From contig JADLAB010000011.1 in the NCBI GenBank assembly GCA_020848455.1, forward strand, positions 1 through 41,092: 41,092 nt of DNA, written 5' to 3'. This DNA comes from Polyangiaceae bacterium. Lineage in GTDB: Bacteria > Myxococcota_A > Polyangia > Polyangiales > Polyangiaceae. Every line of letters starts with the position of its first letter. The first letter of the stretch is position 1. Below the pieces are notes generated by a model, which saw nothing but the letters and a program-made list of their open reading frames with translations, had not been told where the DNA came from and made no database searches. Shown piece by piece: positions 25,417 through 35,783 of this stretch. The translations under genes were made by a program, and so were the position numbers.

Positions 25417-26126
25417 GCGACCGGGACGCGGGCGCGAGCGCGGCGCGCGGCTGCCCGGCGCTCGAGGTCGCCGGCGACGGGCTCTGGACCGCGACGCGCA
25501 GGCAGCGCTTCTGGGGTCTCGAGACCGGCACCCGCATGACCGTCGTGCGCCTCGGCGACGGCGGGCTCTTCGTGCACTGCCCGGTGGCGCTCGACCGGGC
25601 GACGCGCGCCGCCGTCGACGCGCTCGGGCCGGTGCGGGCGGTCGCGGCAGCGAGCCTGTTCCATCACCTCTACGCCGGCGACTGGCTGCGCGCCTACCCG
25701 GACGCGCTCTTCTGCGCCTCGCCGGGGCTCGAGAAGAAGCGCGCGGATCTCGCCTGGGGGCACGTGCTGTCGGACACGCCCCACCCGCTCTGGGCGGGCG
25801 AGCTCGACCAGCGCTACTTCGGCGCGCGCTTCGAGCACGAGGTCGTGTTCTTCCACGCGCGGAGCCGCACGCTCGTCTGCGCCGACGCGCTCCTCGACCT
25901 GTCGCGGCACCCGTCGCGGACGACCCGCCTCGTCGCGCGGCTCATGGGCAACACGGCGCCCGGCCGGGGCTGGCCCGAGCGCTTCGCCGTGCGCGATCGC
26001 GCCGCGGCGCGCCGGCAGGTCGATGCCATGCTCGGCTGGGACTTCGAGCGCATCGCGCTCGCGCACGGCACGCCGGTCGAGCAGGACGGGCGCGCGATCC
26101 TGCGCGCGGCGTACGCGTGGCTGTAG
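25413..26126 (+). CDS. DUF4336 family protein
   Basis: A 237-residue soluble protein whose pattern fits DUF4336: LWTATRRQRFWGLETGTRMTVVRL, ASLFHHLYAGDWLRAYPDA, EHEVVFFHARSRTLVCADALLDL, FAVRDRAAARRQVDAMLGWDFERIALAHGTPV. The family looks related to metallo-beta-lactamase-fold proteins but lacks the full HxHxDH motif; a conserved His-rich HHLYAGD and terminal AHG remain. Activity is unknown. GTG 25413 is chosen for its 4-base overlap with the upstream lipoprotein stop. It is flanked by two paralogous lipoprotein genes. Confidence 0.82.
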   Translation: MSDRDAGASAARGCPALEVAGDGLWTATRRQRFWGLETGTRMTVVRLGDGGLFVHCPVALDRATRAAVDALGPVRAVAAASLFHHLYAGDWLRAYPDALFCASPGLEKKRADLAWGHVLSDTPHPLWAGELDQRYFGARFEHEVVFFHARSRTLVCADALLDLSRHPSRTTRLVARLMGNTAPGRGWPERFAVRDRAAARRQVDAMLGWDFERIALAHGTPVEQDGRAILRAAYAWL

Positions 26127-26167
26127 CGCGACGCGCACCGCCCGCGCGAATGTGGTACCCCGGCCTC

Positions 26168-26734
26168 ATGCGGAAAGTCGGTGGCGCGCTCGGGCTCGGC
26201 CTCGCGGGGCTCGTCGCTTGCGGCGGCGGGGACAAGGCGAGCGGGAGCTCCACCGCGCGCTCGGCGACCGCGACGGCCGCCGCCGCACCTACGGCGAGCG
26301 CCACGGCGAGCGCGAGCGCGAGGGCCGACGGCGAGGGCGGCCCGGCCGCGTCGGCAGCGGCGCACCCGACGAGCTCGGGGACGGCGTCTTCGTCCGCGTC
26401 CGCATCGGCTGCCGTGTCCGCAGCGGCTACCGCATCCGCATCGGCCTCGGCCTCGGGCGTGCTGGCCGATTGCGACAAGGCCTGCGACATGATCTCGAAG
26501 TGCGCCGTGGAGCTCGCCGTGGAGCTCGCGAAGACGGACGGCACCGCGCCCGAGGAGCTCGCGGCGACGAGGCAGGAGGCCGCCGACGAGGCGAAGGAGT
26601 GCCGCGAGGAGTGCCGCGAGGCGCCCTCCGAGGCCGACGCGATGAAGAAGCTCGCGCGCTGCGCCGACCAGGGCTGCGACGCCTTCATGAAGTGCGTGGG
26701 CGAGCTCCGCATCGGCGAAGAGGACGAGCCGTAG
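26168..26734 (+). CDS. Eight-cysteine lipoprotein, paralogue 2
   Basis: A 188-residue lipoprotein (lipid Cys at 18 after GLVA). A long Ala/Ser/Thr-rich linker (about 25-97) spans to a C-terminal domain with C102-x3-C106-x5-C112, C145-x3-C149, C165-x4-C170-x5-C176. This matches the paralogue at 24961 in cysteine spacing and in residues around the first three cysteines. ATG 26168 starts the signal peptide; a TACCCC hexamer lies 6 bases before it (26156-26161). The linker length suggests the domain stands off the membrane. Function unknown. Confidence 0.76.
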   Translation: MRKVGGALGLGLAGLVACGGGDKASGSSTARSATATAAAAPTASATASASARADGEGGPAASAAAHPTSSGTASSSASASAAVSAAATASASASASGVLADCDKACDMISKCAVELAVELAKTDGTAPEELAATRQEAADEAKECREECREAPSEADAMKKLARCADQGCDAFMKCVGELRIGEEDEP

Positions 26735-26786
26735 GGCAGGCCCCGGGGCGTCGCCCGCGTGCACCGTTCGCGGTAGACTTGGCCCG

Positions 26787-27383
26787 ATGAGTGCGCCCGC
26801 CGAGACGCCCCCGATGACTGCCGAGGCGTACCTCGGGCTCGAGCGGGCGAGCCCGACCCGGCACGAGTTCGTCCGTGGCGCCATCTTCGCCATGTCCGGG
26901 GCGACCAAGCTGCACAACGACGTCGTGGCCAACGTCGCTGCCGTCTTGAAGGCGCACCTGCGCGGTCGCCCGTGCCGCACGTACCTGCTCGACGTGAAGC
27001 TGCACGTCGAGGCCGCGGACGCGTACTTTTACGCCGATGTGTTCGTGACCTGCGACCCGCGTGATCGCGACGACCCGCTTATCGCGCACTACCCGTCCCT
27101 CATCGTCGAGGTTCTCTCGGACTCGACCGCTGCCTACGACCGGGGCGAGAAGTTCGACGACTACCGGCGCCTGCCCGAGCTGCGCGAGTACGCGCTCGTC
27201 GACTCGCGCCAGCGCCACGTCGTCGTGTACCGCTCGACCGCCCGGAGCACCTGGGAGTTCGATCCGGTGGGCGCCGACGGCCTGGTCCGGCTCACCTCGG
27301 TCGGTCTCACGGTACCGATGTCGGCCTTCTACGAGGACACGGACGTGCCCGCCACGCGCCCGCGCTCGGAGGCGGCGACCTGA
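26787..27383 (+). CDS. Uma2 family (DUF820) nuclease-fold protein
   Basis: A 198-residue protein of the Uma2 family: MTAEAYLGLERASPTRHEFVRG at the N-terminus, then the PD-(D/E)XK-like core with ADVFVTCDP (Asp of the motif), SLIVEVLSDST (E-V-L-S) and the KFDDYRRLPELREYALVDSR segment, which carries the conserved Lys and Tyr. The family is predicted to be nuclease-like; biological roles are poorly defined and copies are numerous in some bacteria. ATG 26787 is 7 bases after TAGACT (26774-26779). It stands alone. Confidence 0.9.
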   Translation: MSAPAETPPMTAEAYLGLERASPTRHEFVRGAIFAMSGATKLHNDVVANVAAVLKAHLRGRPCRTYLLDVKLHVEAADAYFYADVFVTCDPRDRDDPLIAHYPSLIVEVLSDSTAAYDRGEKFDDYRRLPELREYALVDSRQRHVVVYRSTARSTWEFDPVGADGLVRLTSVGLTVPMSAFYEDTDVPATRPRSEAAT

Positions 27384-27440
27384 CCCGAGACCCCGCGCGC
27401 GGCACACGTGGCGCGCCTGGACGAGCACGCCCAGCCGCAG

Positions 27441-27464
27441 GGGTGCAGGGGTGCAGGGGTGCAG
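27441..27464 (+). repeat. Three tandem copies of an 8-base unit
   Basis: GGGTGCAG is repeated three times without interruption, in the spacer after the Uma2 gene. It could be a slippage-prone microsatellite. Confidence 0.8.
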
Positions 27465-27478
27465 GCGCGCCCACGCGC

Positions 27479-27637
27479 CTACTCCAGGTGGAAGCAGTTC
27501 GCCTCCCAGTAGGCCTGGAACTCCGCCATGCCCTCCCGGTCCGCCATGCCGACGCCCAGGATCGGAGGGCGAAGCGTGTCCTGCTCGTAGCGAAGCCCGA
27601 TGGTCTGGACGCTCTCCGGGAGGTCGCTGCATTCCAT
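27479..27637 (-). CDS. Small 52-residue ORF
   Basis: ATG at 27637 on the minus strand runs to TAG at 27481-27479. The protein starts MECSDLPESVQTIGLR and ends FQAYWEANCFHLE. About 92 % of its codons end in G or C, like the known genes here, and it has a balanced composition with Trp, Phe and His rather than the Arg/Ala/Pro bias of shadow frames. An in-frame TGA stands six codons upstream, so it is not the tail of a longer frame. There is no strong Shine-Dalgarno. It may be a small gene or a remnant. I do not recognise it. Confidence 0.45.
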   Translation of the reverse strand: MECSDLPESVQTIGLRYEQDTLRPPILGVGMADREGMAEFQAYWEANCFHLE

Positions 27638-27679
27638 CGTGATGAGCTCGAGTCACGCTAGGATGAGCGCGTGCGTGCG

Positions 27680-27706
27680 CTCGAGGGACTGATTCGCTCC
27701 CTCGAG
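27680..27706. repeat. Perfect 9-bp hairpin
   Basis: CTCGAGGGA (27680-27688) and TCCCTCGAG (27698-27706) flank a 9-base loop. No T-run follows on either strand, so it is not an obvious terminator. Confidence 0.55.
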
Positions 27707-27712
27707 TCGCGT

Positions 27713-27743
27713 GCCTGAAGTCTGCAGCCTGATCCCTGTAGCC
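27713..27743 (-). repeat. Dispersed intergenic repeat, copy 2
   Basis: The minus strand contains GGCTGCAGACTTCAGGC, which matches copy 1 at 13656-13672 in 16 of 17 bases; about 26 of 31 match over the longer segment. Confidence 0.6.
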
Positions 27744-27751
27744 GCGAGACT

Positions 27752-27769
27752 TTCGCCCGAAAGGGCGAA
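27752..27769 (-). other. Hairpin after the MATE gene
   Basis: TTCGCCC (27752-27758) and GGGCGAA (27763-27769) flank GAAA on the plus strand. It is 7 bases beyond the MATE stop codon. The minus-strand transcript lacks a U-run after it, so it may protect the 3' end or act as a weak terminator. Confidence 0.4.
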
Positions 27770-27776
27770 CGTCGAG

Positions 27777-29252
27777 TCAGAGCCGGATGCGCTTCCAGCC
27801 GCCGAGCTTGAACTTGATGCCCATCGCGAGCGCGAGGCCGACGATGTAGGCCACCGCGGCCGACCACACGCCCATGAGGCCGAGGTCGAGCCGCAGGCCG
27901 AGCAGCCAGGCGAGCGGGACGAGGCAGGTGAAGTGCAGGAGCAGCTCCGCCACCATGACGTACTTGGTGGCGCCGGCGCCGAACAGGGCCTGCGTGAGGA
28001 TCATGCCCGTCGCGATGAGCGGGGTGATGATGCCCATCAGGCGGAAGGGGCCGGTCGCGGCGTCGAGCACCGCGTCGCTGTTCTGGAACAGCCCGAGGAG
28101 CGGGCGCGCGGCCAGGGCCTCGACGACGCCCACCACGCCGAACACGACGATGCCGAGCTTCACCGACGACCAGCCGAAGCGCGCCGCCTTGTCGGGGTCG
28201 CGCTCGCCGAGCGCCTGCGACACGAGCGTGGCGGTCGAGGTGCCGAAGGCGAGACAGGCGAAGAAGGTGAGCTTCATCACCGTGACGACCAGGGTCGTGG
28301 CGGCGCCGTTGATCGGGCCGATGGTCGAGCCGTCGTCGAGCTTGCTCGCGATGCCGGCGAACACGAGAAAGCCGCTCATCACCGCCACGGTGGCGAGCCC
28401 GCCGGGGATCGACAGCTTGACGACGTCCCACGTGAGGCGCCGCGAGAACTTGCGGAAGTCGAAGAAGTGGTAGCGCTTGCGGTAGGCGGGCGCGAGCATG
28501 AAGCCGAGCATGATGACGAGCCCGAGGTAGGTCGCCACGGTGCCGCTCACGGCGGCGCCCACGAAGCCCATGGGGGCGATCCCGAGCGGCTCGGCGCCGG
28601 TGATGAGCACCCACGACAGGGCGACGTTGACCGTGTTCATGATCGCCGAGGCGACGAAGTGCACGCCCGTCTTGCCCACGCCGTCGAAGAAGGCCTTGAG
28701 CGCGAAGGTCGCGGCCATGGAGGGGATCGACAGCAGGCGGATCCCGAGGAAGTGCTCGGCCGCCTCGCGCGCGTGCGGGTCGGGGCAGAGCGCCCCGAGC
28801 AGGGGCCCCTTGAAGAGGTAAGCCAGGCCCGTGAACAGGAGCCCGAGCACCCCGGCGACCGTGAGCGCGTTGAGCAGCACGCCGCCGGCGTCCCCGTAGC
28901 GCTGCTCGGCGTAGCGCCGACCGCTGAAGGCCTGCGTCCCGACGGAGATGGCGCTGAGCGAGCCGCCGAAGATCCAGAGGATGACGAGCGACGGAAAGAA
29001 CACCGCGTCGGCCGCCGTGGCGTCCGCCTCGGACAGCTTGCCGAAGCGGTACATGTCGACGATGTTGACGACGTTCTGGAGCAGCATCGCGCCCACGGTG
29101 GGCAGCGCCAGCTTCAGGATGACCCGGTACGGGTTGCCGGAGGTCACCAGGTTGACGGACGGGGCGGCGGCCTCCTGGGGGGCGGCGACCTCGCCGGTGG
29201 TCACGTCCGCGCTCGACGGCGCAATTTCCTGGGTCGCGGGAGCGATCGTCAC
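27777..29252 (-). CDS. MATE family efflux transporter
   Basis: A 491-residue integral membrane protein with about 12 hydrophobic helices in two homologous halves. Typical MATE features include LKLALPTVGAMLLQNVVNIVDMYRFGKL near the start, AVFFPSLVILWIFGGSLSAISVGTQAFSGRR, GTSTATLVSQALGERD and FNS/QNSDAVLDAATGPFRLMG in the second half. The family exports cationic or amphipathic compounds in exchange for Na+ or H+. The N-terminal 40 residues are a disordered cytoplasmic extension. GTG 29252 gives a complete protein; the frame upstream runs into the kinase gene in shadow. The substrate cannot be told from sequence. Confidence 0.93.
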   Translation of the reverse strand: MTIAPATQEIAPSSADVTTGEVAAPQEAAAPSVNLVTSGNPYRVILKLALPTVGAMLLQNVVNIVDMYRFGKLSEADATAADAVFFPSLVILWIFGGSLSAISVGTQAFSGRRYAEQRYGDAGGVLLNALTVAGVLGLLFTGLAYLFKGPLLGALCPDPHAREAAEHFLGIRLLSIPSMAATFALKAFFDGVGKTGVHFVASAIMNTVNVALSWVLITGAEPLGIAPMGFVGAAVSGTVATYLGLVIMLGFMLAPAYRKRYHFFDFRKFSRRLTWDVVKLSIPGGLATVAVMSGFLVFAGIASKLDDGSTIGPINGAATTLVVTVMKLTFFACLAFGTSTATLVSQALGERDPDKAARFGWSSVKLGIVVFGVVGVVEALAARPLLGLFQNSDAVLDAATGPFRLMGIITPLIATGMILTQALFGAGATKYVMVAELLLHFTCLVPLAWLLGLRLDLGLMGVWSAAVAYIVGLALAMGIKFKLGGWKRIRL

Positions 29253-29376
29253 GTGGGGGGATCCGTTCGGCCGAGGCTCGTGGCGGGGTCGGTGGTGTAC
29301 AGCCGGCCTCTCATAGCACGGGCGCGGCCGTCGAAAAGCTTCACGGCGCGCGCGCGAGCCGCGGGCCCGTGCACCG

Positions 29377-31812
<2,436 letters not shown>

Positions 31813-31844
31813 GTAGGACAAGGTGGGCCAAGTTTCCCATCGCC

Positions 31845-31873
31845 TTGCTGGCCGCGACCTGGACGGCTAGGTT
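31845..31873 (+). promoter_or_regulatory. Promoter of the triple DsbA-like gene
   Basis: TTGCTG (31845-31850) and TAGGTT (31868-31873) are 17 bases apart, in the divergent region with the kinase gene. A leader of about 40 bases precedes ATG 31920. Confidence 0.55.
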
Positions 31874-31919
31874 TCGCGGCGCGCCTCCCCCCGAGGCGCG
31901 TCCCCAGGACGAGCAAGCA

Positions 31920-34031
31920 ATGAACAAGGGTACGGCAGTCGTCGGTTTCATCCTGTGTTTCCTGGCCGGTGTGGGCCTCATGTGGGGCGTCGACCGGGGC
32001 GGCGGCGGGTCGCACAGCGTCGCCGCCGAGCACGGCCAGGCCAAGGGCCTCTACCCGCAGGGGCCCTGGAGCGACGAGGCCGCGTCCATCCCGGTGTCCT
32101 CGAAGGATCCGAGCTGGGGCGCGCGCACCGCGCCCGTGACCATCGTGATCTTCAGCGACTTCCAGTGCCCGTACTGCAAGGACAACGAGCTCGGCACCAT
32201 GCAGACGCTCAAGGAGAAGTACGGTCCCGAGAAGCTGCGCCTCGTCTGGAAGAACAACCCGCTGCCCATGCACTCGAAGGCGATGCCGGCGCACGTCGCG
32301 GCGCAGGCGGTCTTCCGCCTGGCGGGCTCCGAGGCGTTCTGGGCGTTCAACGAGCGCGCCTTCGAGAACAACCGCGATCTGTCGCCCGACAACTTCGAGG
32401 TGTGGGCGGCCGAGGCCGGCATCGACGCCGCCAAGTGGAAGGCGGCCATGGCCGACAACGCGGCCGACCGGCAGAAGGTCCAGGAGGATCTCGACCTCGG
32501 CCGGCGCTCGGGCGTGAGCGGCACGCCGGCCTTCTTCGTCAACGGCGTGTTCATCAACGGCAACCAGTCGGTGGGCACCTTCTCGCAGGAGATCGACCGG
32601 CAGCTCAAGGCGGCCGAGCAGGCGCTCGCCGCGGGGACCAAGGCCGACGAGCTCTACGTGAAGCTCACGAACCAGAACAAGCCGAAGGATCCGAGCGCCG
32701 CGAGCGCGCAACCGCAGCCGCAGCCGCCGCCCCCGAAGGAGCCGCCGAAGAAGCCGGAGCAGGACACGAAGACCGTCTGGAAGATCGTGCCGCCGGCCGG
32801 TGCCGCGTCGCGACTCGCCGGCCCCGAGCCCTTCAAGAAGGCCGACGCGCTCGTCACGATCGTGGAGCTGTCGGACTTCGAGTGCCCGCAGTGCAACAAG
32901 GTCGCGCCCACGGTGAAGAAGATCCTCGAGACCGAGAAGTACGCCGGCAAGGTGCGCCTCGTGTGGCTCGACAACCCGATCCCCCGGCGCCCGGGCGAGT
33001 CGGCCGCGAGCTTCGCGCTCGAGGCCCTGGCCCAGAAGGGCGCGCCGGGCTTCTGGGCGGCGCACGATCTGCTCTTCTCGAAGCAGGCGGCGCTCGGTGC
33101 GGCCGAGCTCGACAAGTACGCCGCCGAGCTCGGCGACGTCGAGGTCACGGTCGACGGCAAGAAGCAGAAGCTCGGCACGGACGCGGCCAAGCTGAAGGAC
33201 GCCGTCCAGAAGCGCCGCCACGCAGACCGCATCTACGCGGGCCAGGTCGTGGCGGACGACTTCCAGGCCATCGGCATCCCGCAGTTCTTCATCAACGGCC
33301 GCCGCATCGCGGGGGCCGAGGAGCTCGAGACCTTCACCAAGGTCATCGACGAGGAGCTCGTGCGGGCCGAGGCGCTCCTCAAGAAGGACGTGAAGCCTGC
33401 CGACCTCTACAAGGAGCTCGTCAAGGACGGCAAGGAGCCGCCGGCCCTCGCGTCCACCCTCGAGAAGAAGGACGTGGGCCCGGCGCCGAAGGATGCCCCC
33501 ACGAAGGGCGGCGACAAGGCCACGGTCGTCATCCAGCAGTTCTCGGAGTTCGAGGACCCGTACTGCGCGCGCGCCGCGGGCGTGATGAGCCAGCTCGTCG
33601 AGACCTACGGCGACAAGATCAAGGTGGTCTGGCGCCATCGCCCGCTGCCGGTGCACAAGAACGCCCTGCCGGCGGCGATCGCGGCCCAGGCCGTGTACGA
33701 GCAGAAGGGCAGCAAGGGCTTCTGGGCCCTGCACGACGTGCTCTTCCAGAACCAGAAGGCGCTCGACACGGACGCGCTCAAGAAGGCGGTGGGCGAGCTC
33801 GCGCTCGACGGCAAGCCCGCGGGCCTCGACCTCGGCAAGTGGTCGGCCGCCATCGCGAGCGACGCCTTGAAGAAGCGCGTCGAGGCCGACGGCGAGGCCG
33901 CGACCAAGGCCCAGATCGGCGGAGCACCCGCGTTCGTGGTGAACGGCTACTACGTGTCGGGTCCCCAGAGCTTCGTGCGCTTCCGGCGCGTGGTGGACCT
34001 CGCGCTCAAGGAGGCCGCCGCCAAGCCGTGA
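31920..34031 (+). CDS. Triple DsbA-like thioredoxin-fold protein
   Basis: A 703-residue protein with an N-terminal hydrophobic signal or anchor (about 4-22) and three DsbA-like domains in series. Their active sites are FSDFQ-C83-P-Y-C86, LSDFE-C322-P-Q-C325 and FSEFE-D546-P-Y-C549. The cis-Pro motifs are SGTPAFFVNG, IGIPQFFING and IGGAPAFVVNG. Pro/Lys-rich linkers separate the domains. Domains 1 and 2 can do disulfide exchange; domain 3 has lost the attacking cysteine (Asp instead). Usual DsbA-like proteins have one such domain in about 200 residues. It should act in the periplasm, in disulfide formation or isomerisation for the many Cys-rich lipoproteins (inference). Confidence 0.88.
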   Translation: MNKGTAVVGFILCFLAGVGLMWGVDRGGGGSHSVAAEHGQAKGLYPQGPWSDEAASIPVSSKDPSWGARTAPVTIVIFSDFQCPYCKDNELGTMQTLKEKYGPEKLRLVWKNNPLPMHSKAMPAHVAAQAVFRLAGSEAFWAFNERAFENNRDLSPDNFEVWAAEAGIDAAKWKAAMADNAADRQKVQEDLDLGRRSGVSGTPAFFVNGVFINGNQSVGTFSQEIDRQLKAAEQALAAGTKADELYVKLTNQNKPKDPSAASAQPQPQPPPPKEPPKKPEQDTKTVWKIVPPAGAASRLAGPEPFKKADALVTIVELSDFECPQCNKVAPTVKKILETEKYAGKVRLVWLDNPIPRRPGESAASFALEALAQKGAPGFWAAHDLLFSKQAALGAAELDKYAAELGDVEVTVDGKKQKLGTDAAKLKDAVQKRRHADRIYAGQVVADDFQAIGIPQFFINGRRIAGAEELETFTKVIDEELVRAEALLKKDVKPADLYKELVKDGKEPPALASTLEKKDVGPAPKDAPTKGGDKATVVIQQFSEFEDPYCARAAGVMSQLVETYGDKIKVVWRHRPLPVHKNALPAAIAAQAVYEQKGSKGFWALHDVLFQNQKALDTDALKKAVGELALDGKPAGLDLGKWSAAIASDALKKRVEADGEAATKAQIGGAPAFVVNGYYVSGPQSFVRFRRVVDLALKEAAAKP

Positions 34032-34048
34032 CGCCACGCGCGCCGCGC

Positions 34049-35701
34049 TCAGCTGCGGCGCGCCTTCTTCTTCACGATGAGCGCCGCCATCGCGGCGCCG
34101 GCCGCCTGCGCCACCGAGGCCGCCTCGGCCACGGCCTCGCCGTCGACGTCGTCGGGCGCGTCGTCGGCGTAGAGCATGGCCACGACTCGTCCCCGCACCC
34201 GCAACGGCAGGAGCGCCGCGCGCAAGGCCGGAGCGTCGGTCGTGTGGCCGAGCGCGGCGAGGAGCTCGCCGTCCGAGCCGGTGGGTCGCAGCGCGCCGAC
34301 GAACAGGGCGCCGCTCTTGGCCGCGACGCTGAGCCGACCGTCGTCTCCGAGCCCGAGCCGCAGCGCCCCGACGGCGCCGGGCACGCCATGGGCGGTCCGG
34401 ACCTCGGCCGCCTCGCCCTGCCCCTGCACGACGAGCAAGGCGACGCGCTCGAAGAACTGGCGGGCGTAGTAGACGAAGATCTCGGGGAGCAGGCGCGGAT
34501 CCTCGGCCGCGGCGATCGCCTCGTCCGCCTGCTCGCGGGTGAGCGGACCGCGGTGCCGGAACACCACGCGGTGCGCCGCCGCACCCTCGGCCCCGCCGAG
34601 CGCGGTGCGGAGCGACGGAGGCGCGTCGTCCGCCGGCAGCGGCGTCGGTGGTAGCTCCACCGCGAGGACCGTGGCCTCGGGCGCCGGGGCCTCGTGCACG
34701 CGACGCGTCGCCGGCTCGTGCGGGATCTCGTCCGGCGCCGGAGCCGCGGGCTCGGCGGGCGCCTCGTCCGGCGCCGCGGCCGCGGGCTCGGCGGGCGCCT
34801 CGTCCGGCGCCGGAGCCGCGGGCTCGGCGGGCGGGACCTCGTCCGGTGCCGCGGCCGCCTCGAGCTCGAGGCCCGCGGGCGCGCGCAGGAGCGAGGGCTG
34901 GCGGGCCGAGACGACGACGCCGAGCGGATGCTCGCTCATGCGGCGGTAGGGCGGCCGCGACGGCGGCCCCGCCGGCGTCTCGATCACCTCGGCCTCGGCG
35001 GTGAGATCGACGACGGCGCTCGTCTCGGTCGCGAGCTCACCGACCGGGGCGGGCTCGGCGGGCGCCGCCTCGACCGGCGCGGCGGCCGCCCCCTCGGCCG
35101 CGGGCTCGGGCGCGAGGGTCGCCTCGGCGGCCGGCATGCCGAGCGCCTCCTCGGCGAGCGTCGCCGCGACGTCGATCCCGAGCTCGTCCTCGCCGGGCGC
35201 GGACGCCGGTGGCTCGACGGACGGCAGGCCCCCGTCGACCACCTCGATGACCGCCTGCAGGCGCTCGTCCACGGGCGCACCGCAGTGGCGCCAGAGCGCC
35301 TCCTGCAGCCGGATCTCCGTGACGACGACGCAGCGCACCCCGGAGCGCCCGGCCCCCCTGGCGAGCCCCGCGGCGGTCTGGGGATCGAGCGGTGCCGCCG
35401 CGGCGAGCTCGAGCGACGCGGCGTCGAGCGCGAGCGGGAAGACGCAGTGGCGTCGCGCCAGGCGCGGGGGACAGGCGACCCCGAGCTCGTCGGTAGGTGC
35501 GGGCAAGCGCCCGAGCGGGCCTGCCGGCAGCCCCGTGTGCTCGACCAGCACCGACAACAGGCCGAGCTCACTCAGCACGCCGAGCTCGAGCAGGCTCGTG
35601 CCGATGTCGCCGCCGTGCAGGCTCTGCCGGCGCAGCGCCGCCTCGTACTCGGGCACGCTCACCGCACCGGTCTTGAGGAGGAGCGAAGCGAGCGTCGTCA
35701 T
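34049..35701 (-). CDS. Protein with PilB/MshE-N-like N-terminus and GAF-like C-terminus
   Basis: A 550-residue protein. Residues 1-150 resemble the MshEN/GspE-II N-terminal domain (LASLLLKTGAVSVPEYEAALRRQ, then GTSLLELGVLSELGLLSVLVEHTGLP), which in some ATPases binds c-di-GMP. A long Glu/Pro/Ala linker holds three to four near-identical 12-residue units (A-P-D-E-x-P-x-E-P-A). The C-terminal part (about 400-550) has the alternating pattern of a GAF-like domain (FERVALLVVQG, GALRLGLGDDGRLS, VGALRPTG, LRVRGRVVAMLYADD). There is no ATPase Walker motif, so it is not a PilB. A signalling adaptor is possible. ATG 35701 follows GGAG. Confidence 0.72.
   Translation of the reverse strand: MTTLASLLLKTGAVSVPEYEAALRRQSLHGGDIGTSLLELGVLSELGLLSVLVEHTGLPAGPLGRLPAPTDELGVACPPRLARRHCVFPLALDAASLELAAAAPLDPQTAAGLARGAGRSGVRCVVVTEIRLQEALWRHCGAPVDERLQAVIEVVDGGLPSVEPPASAPGEDELGIDVAATLAEEALGMPAAEATLAPEPAAEGAAAAPVEAAPAEPAPVGELATETSAVVDLTAEAEVIETPAGPPSRPPYRRMSEHPLGVVVSARQPSLLRAPAGLELEAAAAPDEVPPAEPAAPAPDEAPAEPAAAAPDEAPAEPAAPAPDEIPHEPATRRVHEAPAPEATVLAVELPPTPLPADDAPPSLRTALGGAEGAAAHRVVFRHRGPLTREQADEAIAAAEDPRLLPEIFVYYARQFFERVALLVVQGQGEAAEVRTAHGVPGAVGALRLGLGDDGRLSVAAKSGALFVGALRPTGSDGELLAALGHTTDAPALRAALLPLRVRGRVVAMLYADDAPDDVDGEAVAEAASVAQAAGAAMAALIVKKKARRS
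34727..34860. repeat. 36-base tandem repeats inside the linker of the MshEN-like gene
   Basis: Three near-identical units starting CTCGTCCGGCGCC (about 34727, 34763 and 34799), followed by a degenerate fourth. Each encodes 12 residues, so copy changes stay in frame. Confidence 0.7.
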
Positions 35702-35783
35702 GGGACTCCGGGGCAGGCGCGCGAGCGCGCCCGGGCAGTTTAGCCGGCGCGCCCGCCGGCGCGGCAAGCAAATGGCGGCCGGC

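Noticed and set aside
27441-27464. CRISPR-like repeat
   Set aside because: An 8-base unit in direct tandem without spacers is a microsatellite.
34049-35701. PilB/GspE secretion ATPase
   Set aside because: Only the N-terminal domain is similar; there is no Walker A, Walker B or Asp box.
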